From a virus, in the IMG/VR virus record IMGVR_UViG_3300002231_001577, positions 1 through 42,286 of that record: a DNA stretch of 42,286 nucleotides; one strand, 5' to 3'. Below the pieces are notes generated by a model. The model was not told the DNA's origin. It searched no databases and saw only the letters and a program-made list of their open reading frames with translations. Below are positions 23,294 through 31,798 of the stretch, piece by piece (within the stretch, counting starts at the first letter, position 1; every line of letters starts with the position of its first letter). A program made the position numbers and the translations under genes.

Positions 23294-23641
23294 GTCGTAT
23301 AACTTTTACTTGTTGTGGGTGGTGCGGAAAACTACTTGCGATAGGAGATAAGAAACTGGAGAGGAAACATGGTATGTGCATAACGTTAGGTTACAGCCTT
23401 AGTCATAATGGTTGGGGCCAGAGGAGAGATCATTTGGATTTTAGCGAGGAGGTTTGCGGTGAGTGTTATGCAGAATACGAGGTTGTCGTTGGATCAATCA
23501 AAGAATGGATCCAAGAGAGGGCAGGAATCAACGCCCCGCACTTTGAAGACAAAAACAACGTGCCCAAGGTGCCAGCTGACAAGCCACCATCCGGAGGACG
23601 TGGCCCAAAGGTACTGCGCAAAGTGCGGAATATTTTACTAA
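23290..23641 (+). CDS. double zinc-ribbon early protein, 116 aa (one frame break)
   Basis: It begins MSRITFTCCGWCGKLLAIGD, then has FSEEVCGECYAEYEVVVGSI and KEWIQERAGINAPHFEDK. An extra A in the run at 23551-23555 switches the frame. Removing it yields TTCPRCQLTSHHPEDVAQRY and CAKCGIFY, a common phage zinc-ribbon ending, and a stop at 23639-23641 just before the next ribosome site. The unrepaired frame runs to 23658 and has no Cys in its tail. 352 minus 1 bases is exactly 117 codons. Confidence 0.75.
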
Positions 23642-23654
23642 GGGAGGAGAATTC

Positions 23655-23939
23655 ATGAAAACATGGCAAGAGGAAATGGTGGATCCGAAGTGGAACGTCA
23701 ACAAGCCCAGCGCAACCGAGTGGCGGCGGAGGGTACAGGATTACAGCAATCTGTACAGGGAGATGAGGAAACTAAAGGATATGTATCCCAAGGCCCTAAA
23801 TGATGCGTTTAAGACAGAACAGAAGCTCGCCGGAGTTACAGAAGCCGTACGGGCTCTAGTAAAATTGGTGTTGGATAAAGACAAAGACATAGATTTTTTG
23901 AAAGAGACTTTAGAATTGGTAAGGGAGGATAATTCATGA
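23655..23939 (+). CDS. early coiled-coil protein, 94 aa
   Basis: It starts MKTWQEEMVDPKWNVNKPSA, with GGAGGAGA upstream. The rest is helical with heptads (YSNLYREMRKLKDMYPKALN; DKDKDIDFLKETLELVREDN). No catalytic motif is seen. The stop overlaps the next ATG. Confidence 0.68.
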   Translation: MKTWQEEMVDPKWNVNKPSATEWRRRVQDYSNLYREMRKLKDMYPKALNDAFKTEQKLAGVTEAVRALVKLVLDKDKDIDFLKETLELVREDNS

Positions 23940-24043
23940 GAGCACTAATGGAATGGCTAATGCTGCCCCTGGTATTTGTACTGTGGGTATTTTGTATGTT
24001 TGCTAAAAAGATTGAGGAGGTATCTAAAGATGACAGTAACTAA
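23936..24043 (+). CDS. 35-aa single-pass membrane peptide
   Basis: MRALMEWLMLPLVFVLWVFC then MFAKKIEEVSKDDSN: one membrane helix with a charged cytoplasmic tail. GGGAGGA lies upstream of the ATG at 23936, and the stop lies inside the next gene. Similar in design to the peptide at 21366. Confidence 0.6.
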   Translation: MRALMEWLMLPLVFVLWVFCMFAKKIEEVSKDDSN

Positions 24044-24494
24044 ACAGGAACTAAAAGAGCTTGAAGAACAGCGCAAAGAGTACAAGAGATTGTTTGAGGA
24101 AACTCACGACGGCTGGACAAAAGCTCTTGAAATGTTGAAGGAGGTTAAGAGGAATCCAGTTTGCCCTCACTGTGGGAAGAAACTCTCCCAACTAAAAGAG
24201 GCGGGGACTTTTCAGTGTCCTGAATGTTCAAAACCTAAAAGTAATCTGAACTACTGCGGCTACTGTCGAAAAGATTATTCGGGAGAAAGCTGTTCATGTT
24301 CAGCTTTTGAAGAGGAGCCAAGCGGATTTGTGAGGAGACTTGAAACCGCGCACTTGGCGCTTAGTTCTTGTTGTAATGCGACAATAGAATACCATACTAT
24401 AGTACATTGGAATAATAAATCCAGATTCAAAGAGCCGTATTGTATGAAGTGTGGCTGTGGTTGTACTGTAGATTTGAAGGAGGTAAAGGTATAA
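24030..24494 (+). CDS. multi-zinc-ribbon early protein, 154 aa
   Basis: The ATG at 24030 has AGGAGG about 9 bases upstream. The N-terminal 40 residues are a coiled coil (KQELKELEEQRKEYKRLFEE). Then come CPHCGKKLSQL and CPECSKPK (one ribbon), YCGYCRKDYSGESCSCSA, and a C-terminal SSCCNATIEY with YCMKCGCGCTVDLKE (another). In total there are more than ten Cys, so two or more zinc sites. The role is unknown; it could bind nucleic acid or host RNA polymerase. Confidence 0.72.
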   Translation: MTVTKQELKELEEQRKEYKRLFEETHDGWTKALEMLKEVKRNPVCPHCGKKLSQLKEAGTFQCPECSKPKSNLNYCGYCRKDYSGESCSCSAFEEEPSGFVRRLETAHLALSSCCNATIEYHTIVHWNNKSRFKEPYCMKCGCGCTVDLKEVKV

Positions 24495-24826
24495 TGGGGT
24501 ATAAAAAACTAACTTACTGTTACTATATACGTAGGTATAATGGTATGACAATGAAACAAGTTGAAGAGGTGGCGGCTGATGCTGGGATTCATATGCCCGT
24601 GTCCACTCTACGCTCACTAGAGATGGGGTCCAGGAGGCCGCAACGTACCACACTAATGGCTTGGTGTCAAATATTCGGCATCGACTACCTGGAAGCAATG
24701 AAGGGAGTTAATGGGGATATAGAGATAAAGCGTGGACAGTGGAAAAAGCTCGGAATTACTGAAGAGTTATTGATGAGAGAATTTGGAAAAGCAAAACCTA
24801 AACGTAAAAGAGTTAAATTGATATGA
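24494..24826 (+). CDS. XRE-type helix-turn-helix regulator, 110 aa
   Basis: The ATG at 24494 overlaps the previous TAA and has GGAGG and AAAGG upstream. The sequence NGMTMKQVEEVAADAGIHMP then VSTLRSLEMGSRRPQRTTLM is a classic XRE/Cro fold (helix 2 to helix 3, residues about 17-55). It is followed by an aromatic strand-helix part, and a basic C-terminus KAKPKRKRVKLI. Likely repressor of early or leftward transcription, with the repeats at 19.3-19.7 kb as candidate operators (inference). Confidence 0.75.
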   Translation: MGYKKLTYCYYIRRYNGMTMKQVEEVAADAGIHMPVSTLRSLEMGSRRPQRTTLMAWCQIFGIDYLEAMKGVNGDIEIKRGQWKKLGITEELLMREFGKAKPKRKRVKLI

Positions 24827-25035
24827 GAAAGATGCATACAATAATATTCCAAGAGCACGCTGACCTGGTAGTGCGAGACTATACGAAGCCGCAACCCAAA
24901 AGAAAGAGGGTGCGTTGTCTTAAATGTAGAGAGGAGTTCATAAGCGCTGGACCTGAGAATAAAACATGCGGGGCATGTTCAGCATACAATCAAACTACAA
25001 GTAGACGAGCGCAAGAGGGAGGTACTAGAGTATGA
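24823..25035 (+). CDS. zinc-ribbon early protein, 70 aa
   Basis: A basic stretch KPQPKRKRVRCLKCREEF followed by ENKTCGACSAYN gives two CxxC pairs. Its PKRKRV segment repeats the C-terminus of the upstream regulator, an odd local similarity. It overlaps both neighbours by 4 bases. Confidence 0.66.
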   Translation: MRKMHTIIFQEHADLVVRDYTKPQPKRKRVRCLKCREEFISAGPENKTCGACSAYNQTTSRRAQEGGTRV

Positions 25036-25259
25036 TGATGCTAATAATTATGACGCTAGGTTGGTGGGGTGCTGCGTTATTTTCACGTAACCCTTTGATT
25101 TATTTTTGGGTCTGTTGCCTGTACTATTTTATGTGTGGTATTATAATGAGAACACAACTATCATTTAACTTAAAGTGTACCGTGTGTGACAGGCCACTAG
25201 TGTGTGATGAAACACGAAAGAAAGATGCATTGAGTGTTGAGAATACGAGGCCCTGCTGA
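25032..25259 (+). CDS. small membrane protein with CxxC tail, 75 aa
   Basis: MMMLIIMTLGWWGAALFS and LIYFWVCCLYYFMCGIIM are two hydrophobic segments forming a hairpin. LKCTVCDRPLVCDETRKKDA then follows, a possible metal site on the cytoplasmic side. It overlaps the previous stop as ATGA. It may be an early membrane protein (superinfection exclusion or host takeover); this is inference. Confidence 0.58.
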   Translation: MMMLIIMTLGWWGAALFSRNPLIYFWVCCLYYFMCGIIMRTQLSFNLKCTVCDRPLVCDETRKKDALSVENTRPC

Positions 25260-25422
25260 ATTTTTAAAGTTCAAACCTAAAAATCTTACAGGTTGTGACT
25301 TCCACTACGCACCGCAACCATATGATGTTAGAATTGAGCACGACTGTGTCATATATGACAGTGGGTATTACAAGTATGCAGAACTGAAAGAACATTACTG
25401 GCTTGTTGAGGATGTAAGATGA
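25234..25422 (+). CDS. early protein, 62 aa
   Basis: The frame opens with a TTG and contains EFLKFKPKNLTGCDFHYAPQ and YYKYAELKEHYWLVEDVR. There is no clear ribosome site, so the start is uncertain, but the sequence looks coding and fills the operon gap. Confidence 0.45.
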   Translation: MLRIRGPAEFLKFKPKNLTGCDFHYAPQPYDVRIEHDCVIYDSGYYKYAELKEHYWLVEDVR

Positions 25423-25438
25423 GAACAAAAGGAGTATT

Positions 25439-25975
25439 ATGAATAGAATAAGATGCAGAACATGCGGGGATCCAATAGTGCCAAGCACTTCCCCACTCTA
25501 CGCAAAGTCTTTATGCTCCCAACTCTGTGCTGTTAAATATATTGATTTGATACATAGAAACAACAGGCTACTCAACCACAAGCTGAATGCTCAGGAAAAG
25601 CTACTTAACGAGCTACTTAACGAGGCAGATTCTCGGGGTTCGGGCGAGCGAAAAGCGTCGCAAGAGGGTCAATCTGATCCCCTTTCCGAACTCGACCTAA
25701 AGACTTTGCGGCACGCCGGGACTTCTCTGCGTGAAGCTTCTCTCCCTCCTGAAGAGCTTGTCTCAATGTCTCGGTGTTTACAGTATCACCGCGAGCGGCT
25801 TCGCGCTTGGCTTGCCGCCGAAGATCCCTCAAAGGTCTCTCTACGTTTCTATCAAACTGAAGCTGAGGATCAAGATTTGCCCGAACCTTCGCGCCACCAA
25901 ACACATTCACAAGAGCTGAAGTCGGGTCCTCTAACGGCAGGTCAGGACGGTCAGCCCTTGGGACCTGTGTCTTAA
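25439..25975 (+). CDS. last rightward early gene, Cys-rich N-terminus; end uncertain
   Basis: The ATG at 25439 has AAGGAG just upstream. The N-terminus MNRIRCRTCGDPIVPS and then SLCSQLCAVKYIDL form a zinc ribbon or zinc-finger, followed by a helix with LLNHKLNAQEKLLNELLNEA. Beyond about 25610 the frame lies opposite the end of the leftward giant gene, and its composition (Ser, Glu, Gln-rich) looks like antisense reading. If one A is missing in the AAAA run at 25596-25599, the gene would end at 25606-25608 after about 56 residues. I believe only the first part is real. Confidence 0.5.
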   Translation: MNRIRCRTCGDPIVPSTSPLYAKSLCSQLCAVKYIDLIHRNNRLLNHKLNAQEKLLNELLNEADSRGSGERKASQEGQSDPLSELDLKTLRHAGTSLREASLPPEELVSMSRCLQYHRERLRAWLAAEDPSKVSLRFYQTEAEDQDLPEPSRHQTHSQELKSGPLTAGQDGQPLGPVS

Positions 25976-28900
25976 CTAGCTTATCAACATCATTGAAAAC
26001 GCGAATCATCCTGAGGAGTTTGACCATACGGGCATCAACACCGAAGCCCCAAAAGTCACTCTCCTCACCTTCATATTCCTGAATCTTTTTCCCGAAATAA
26101 AAGTCGTGGTTCAGCGCTATCTCCAGGGGCAGTTTCAAAATAGGCGTGAGGTTTGCTGCGTTTTCTTTCATGAACTCAAAGAAAGCCTCAGTGGGTTTTA
26201 CCACATCCCCATCCTTCATGAACCTGGCAACGAAGTCGGCAGCTGGTATCCAGTTACTAAGCATGAAATATTCTACGGCCCCTGTCTCTGGGTTTCTGCG
26301 GAACGGAACGCCTAGTCTCTCCCTAATGAAGGAGGCTACCACCTCGCTGTCCTCAGGATCCTCAACTCCGCGCTCTACCTGTTGCAGAACGTGGCCCATT
26401 TTGTAATAGTTCCCGGTCCTCTCCATGAAGAGGCGTGAATCCCTGGCCAAAGCTTTTCTGAAATAAGTGTAGAAGGGGATGGTCCTCTTCATCACCGTTC
26501 TTTCAAAGTCTGAAAGATCGTTGTAATCAAAGTGAAGTTGCTTCACCTGTTGAATAGAATCAAACGCATTCTTGCCCTGCTTCCTGGCGTCGATGTAAGA
26601 CGCGAACCTAAAGGCATCATCAACATACTGACCAAACTCAAAGTTCATACGGTACACACCAAAGTTCATACTGACAGGGTTGGCTGATATGGCTGGCCTG
26701 TCAATCACACCTTGGAATCTTCCCACATCTCTCTGAATCTCAGCTAGTTGTCCTTGACCAGAGCCACCACCAGAAACAAATTCATTCCACCAACTGGCAA
26801 TCTTCTCCCCAGTCTTCTTGTTGTATCTCTGCTTCAACATGAAGTCCAGAGCCTCAGCGTGGGCACTTGGTTTGACGCCATGCATGAGGTTGACCACCAG
26901 GCCAGACACAGCATTCCTCACATGGTATGAGGGGGAAACCAGTATCTGAGACTTGAATATATTGGTGATGTAGTCGAGGTTGGCAGAGCTGAGTAGCCTG
27001 GAGCCAGCATTGCGCACCCCTTCTCCAACACCCTTAGGAAAGAACTTCTGGCCGAGAGCGCTACTTTCTAGGGCGTCGGCGCCACGACTTGACTGCAGTC
27101 GCGGCCTCAACATCGTTGAACCCTTTCACTACACGCCCAATCAACTTGCCTGATTGCTCGAAAGATTTACCCAGGTTTACTTCTGAGGTGCTCATCCATC
27201 TACTGAGTTCTTTGGGGGATCATCTTGCCGCGCATGGGCTCCAAGAGTGGGGGAACGGATCCCTTAGGGTTGAACTTCTCCCAGCCCTGCAGCTTGAGTG
27301 CCTTTAATTCTTCTTTCGTACGGAGCTTGGTGTCGAGCACCTTGTCATCCAGGGGCAGCTGTTGCTCGCCCTTCCTGAGTTGAGGAGTACCTCCTCTCTT
27401 CGCCTCAATCTCTTGAGTAATTTTCTTGAACTGAGGTGACTGTTCGAGAGCTCCAGCTGTGAACTCATCCACACCCAAAGCGCCAGCCAATTCTTTTTCA
27501 CTTATGTTCTTTTTCCCAACAAGTCTGTTGAGAGCGGCAGCTCTAGTTAGAGTGGGGGAGACTGCGGCGTCGGCAGTGTTGGCTGGCAATGCTTCCATCA
27601 CACGAAGCAATTCCGCCCTACCATCTACCGGCATCTTCTCGGAAGCCCTGAACAGCGTATCTCTCAGCTCAATATATTCTTTCGAGGTGAGGTCCTGCTT
27701 AGCTAGTAGCCGCAACCCATTCTCAATCTCATCTTGAGCTTTGAGTGAGGGGAACTTCCGGAGTACTGTGGCAATGTCGTTGGCTGCTTCTGGTTGAATG
27801 AATGCAGCGTCCAGGCTGTTGATGAGTGAAGCCTTTACTCTTTTGAGTAGCTGTTTCTCAGAACCCACAGCAATTTTGTCGATAGCTTTTATAACTCCAG
27901 CGGTCTCCACCTGGCCCAGGCTGCGCGCCATGTGCACTTTGAGGGTAGCGAGATTCGTTTCATACATTCCCCAGGGAATAACCTCATACGTCTCGCGTAT
28001 CTTTTGAAGAGAATTCCACGCTGGCGTACCAGGTTGGGCTATGGAAGACAGGTCACCACGATAGGTAAACTTACCATTATTGAATGAGCCCAGCTGCGCC
28101 AGCTCATCATACTCAGCATCACTCAAGATCCCCTTCACATAAGATTCATTCTTGGGATCAACGATAGCGGCAATCAAGTTTTGCTGTTGAGGACTGGTGT
28201 ACAGTGCCTGGCGTTTGCTTCCAGCCTTGGATATGTCAGCTGAAGTCAACGCCCCATAGTCATAGCCTGCCTGGCGTATCTGTTCAAAGGCGTCGCGGTG
28301 TTCATAGAGTGGGATGGGCACCAGGCCGTTGACTGATGGCTTCATTCCCAGGCCCTCAGGTAACATACCTGCAGCCTTGAGCTCTTTCATTGCGGCCAGC
28401 GCATCCTCAGCCAAAGAGTTTTTGGTGACTGCGCCCTTTGAGAGTAAAGTCTCGCCACCCTCAGCTCCAGCTTTACGAAGCTTCTCAAAATAGTTACCGT
28501 CATTCATGAATCCCAATATCTGTTTGTGGACATCATTGGATCTGAATTGTTTTCCGCGAATCATTCCCTCCATCATCCGGAAGAAACCGCGCACGCCATC
28601 AACTACTTTTCCCAGGAAACCACTGGTTGCCGCGTCGGCTTTGGCTTTGCCGTACTTGGCTGCTGAGTAGAATTGATCCTCGAAAGCTGCGCGTAGAGAC
28701 GCGGGGTCTGTCAGTTTGGGGTTGATCTTCTGCACCATCTCAGTGAAAGCGGCGTTCTTTCCAAACAGGTTGTCAAATACTGAGTTACTGATAGCATGGA
28801 AAGCATCGTCTATACCTGCGGCACCGTAGATATTCATGAACATGCCCATTGGTTTGTTCATGTCCCCTTGCTTGAAGTTAGTCACCAGCTGCACGGCAAT

Positions 28901-30706
28901 CTCGTTGGCTTCGTCTGTCCCTTCTCTGATTGCAGAGCCAGCATCACTCCAGAATGCCCTAATGTTTTCCGACATCTCTTTGCCAAACATGGTAGTGATG
29001 AGGTCTGCCATTCCCTGGCGCTCAACAGTATCTATCCTGTTGCCACCCTCAACCTTCCTAAGCTCCTCAGCGTAATCATCCATCTCTTTGTAGATATCAT
29101 CCAGCCTGGCGCCAATCACGTCGTTGCCAGCCTTGGCTCTGAGCTTCCTCAGAATATCTGCAGTCTGCTCAGTCGCCTCTACTCCCAGTCCGGCTGCGTT
29201 GGCTGCCAGCACCAGCTCAAAATGCTCTTCAGCGCCTATTTCTTTGGCTGTCTTTTTCAGAAACTTCTGGGCGCTGGGAGGTAGCGGAGCTAATTGCTCT
29301 CTTTGTTCCATCAGCCTATCTGCTTCCACAGAGAGCTGATTGATTTTAGTTTGGGTGTCTTTCCGTAGTGTGGTGTCGATGTTGGCATTCCTGCGCTGCA
29401 GGTCCATCTCAACATCATCCCTCAATCTCATATTGTCTTTCATGGTGGGCGCTTCAGCCTGTATGCGCGCGACCATCTCAGCGGGATCCTCAGCGGATAC
29501 TTTACGTACCACACTCTCATCCATAAAGCCCAGCTTACGTAGAGCGCTGGCCCCCTCAAGTTTAAGTAGGTTATCGTTGTCAAAGTTCTCCTGCATAACC
29601 TTGGCCGCGTCCTCTGCTGCCTTGGCTACACGTAATTCACCAATGTTCTCCATCTCGTTGACAAACTTCTGCAGCTTTTTAGCTGGGCTCAAGTCTGACT
29701 TGCGGATACTCTCTATCATCTCAGGGTACTTCTCCACGGCAGTATCCAAGACTGCGTCTATGTCCAGCTCACCGGAGTACTTACCTAATGCCAGCGCACC
29801 ATTCCTTTGGAAGAGGCCAGTCACTACAGGTTGAACTACCCTGGCATCAATCATTCCGGTGAAGGGGTTGGCTACATCTTGAACCCACTTCGCACCTGGC
29901 GCGTTTAGAATGCGGCCAGCGTTTTTCCCTACCAAATCAATAGGCTTAAATGCTGCGTCGAAGAATGCGTCAATAGGTTTTCCTAGCCCAAGACTACCCT
30001 CTAAATCAAAGATGGCTCTCTCGCCTTTGGCAATCTGTGTGAGGTAGCTGTCTGCTTTGGTTGCTCCCCGTAGTGCTTCAGTGCCCTTTCTTGTAGTCTG
30101 GAATAGGCGTAGCTTGTTGAGTGGGTCAACGAACACATCAGCAATAGAGCTGATTAAACCCTTACCACGGGCGGCCCCCTCTAGCCCAAAACCAACAGCG
30201 ATTCCTGCGGCTGGGCCAGCCAATATGCCTGACCCAATACCAACAAGAATTGCAGCCGGGATTCTCATATAGGGATTCTGTATATCAAGGCCGGGTATCT
30301 TAAAATCTAATTCATCCATATCAACAGACTTCAGGATATCATTGAATGTCATTGAGCCGCGCCCCTCAATGGCGTCCATCAATTCCTCACCAAACCTTTT
30401 GTTACTCAACTCTCTCCCCATTATCTCCTCGCCCAGGTTCTTTCCTGCAGTGTAGAGTACTTGTTGTGGGATAGAAACTACTGAGGCCAGCTGGTTAAAG
30501 AAGCCAGATTCAGTCTCTTGCTTCAATGACTGATTTGAGAAGAGCTGGTTGAGATTGAGTGGATCTGAAGGTGGAGCGTTAAGTACAGTCTTCGGACCAG
30601 GCTGCAAAGAAAACAGGTCGGCAAGGGGATCTATCTGCGTAGTGATATTCTTTGCAGCGTCATCAGTCTTCTTTGCGAGACCGAAGAAGTCAATGGGCTC
30701 GGCCAT
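25617..30706 (-). CDS. giant virion-associated protein, 1695 aa (two frame breaks)
   Basis: Probable internal or ejection-type virion protein; last gene of the leftward unit. The first 1160 residues are readable (27200-30706). An extra C in the five-base run at 27214-27218 and an extra base near 27085-27095 then shift the frame. Repair gives MIPKELSRWMSTSEVNLGKS then FNDVEAATAV, and joins the part containing SPSYHVRNAVSGLVVNL. 5090 minus 2 bases is exactly 1696 codons. A Gly/Ala hydrophobic segment at about 147-178 (IPAAILVGIGSGILAGPAAG) may insert in the host membrane during DNA entry. Long helical, Ala/Glu-rich regions follow. No lytic transglycosylase or protease motif was recognised, and the family is uncertain. 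Confidence 0.75.
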
Positions 30707-31797
30707 TTATAGTCCAGTAAATGTTTCTTGCGGGAGCGGTAGTTGCTCAATAGTCTGGGGCGCAGGGGCAGCTAAAGCGCCTACGTCTATGGGTTGAATA
30801 GCGGTGGACTGCTGAATGCCTGGCAGCGGAGCTGGTGCTGGCGTGCGCGGTAGTGTCTCCAGTGTAGGCATGCTGAACATACCTGGTTGCGATAGGGCTG
30901 GATCGTTTTTAGTTATCAGACTGGGAGTGCCTTTAACTTTCTTGTTGTAGCAATTGGATATATTGATCTTCTCCGGTAGTGATGTACTTCTGTGCAAGCA
31001 CGTCGTCTACTGGCAATCCTCTATTGGTCAAGTCAGCTTCTCTGCTTGCTTTACGCGAAGCGCCTGCGTCAGCACCACTTGAAAACAAAGAGCCGATTCC
31101 TTCAACTGCTTTTGTTGCAAACCCTCGAATCCCTTCTGAGATTCCCTCTCCCAAATCAAACCCTATTATCTCGTCTTTGGTTTCTTGAGGTAGTGCCTCA
31201 AAAGTCTCTAGTGCTTCCGTGTCTCCCTCCATAACTTTTGCTGTGAAAGCATCAACCTCAGCCTGACCTTTCTTGGCTGCCTCAATGTCTGCTACATCAC
31301 TCTTTGCTGCGTCGGTCACAGCTTTCTCTACAGCGGAAGCGTTGTTTGCTATCTCGCCTGCCATAGCGTTGGCTGCCTCGGAGCCTGGCGTCTCTGGATC
31401 TATTCCAAATGCTGCCTTAACGTGAGGTAGCTGCATCAATGGAGCCAAGGTCCTAGCGAGATTCTGAGCTGCGGCTGCACCATAGGTTCCGCTCGCCGCG
31501 AGACGTGTAGCATCCAGTATTGCCTTGCGAGCAAACTGAATATCACTATCTTTTCTGGTGTCATTTAGGGCTTGCTCAGTCCTACCCCTCACGATGGTGT
31601 CTTGAATTCCGATCAGCTCTTTCTGGTTTTCAAAAGCTTCGTCTTGCCTGGCCTGCTCAATCTCAGCTCGACGGTTCAGCATCTCCATATTCCTGTTGAA
31701 TTGGCGATCCTCTTTGGCCTTGGCTTCAGCTAAAGCTTTGCGTTCCTTCGACGCTCTGCCGGCGCCAATGATAAAATTAGTGAGTGCGCGTGGCCAT
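30707..31797 (-). CDS. virion protein, internal/ejection-type, 362 aa (two frame breaks)
   Basis: The start ATG at 31797 has GGGGG 7 bases upstream, directly after the preceding stop. An extra C at 31794-31795 and an extra T at 30935-30936 break the frame; 1091 minus 2 bases is exactly 363 codons. The repaired N-terminus is MARALTNFIIGAGRASKERK, followed by a long helical region (KALAEAKAKEDRQFNRNMEM). Later come SLFSSGADAGASRKASREAD and a Pro-rich tail (RTPAPAPLPGIQQ). Helix-rich, Ala/Gln/Glu-rich composition next to two similar genes suggests a set of three ejection proteins as in P22 and T7 (inference). Confidence 0.7.
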
Positions 31798-31798
31798 A

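Noticed and set aside
27459-30797. Several plus-strand frames of 60-165 codons opposite the giant virion gene
   Set aside because: Antisense shadows of a GC-biased long gene, without ribosome sites and with unlikely Ser/Leu-rich composition.
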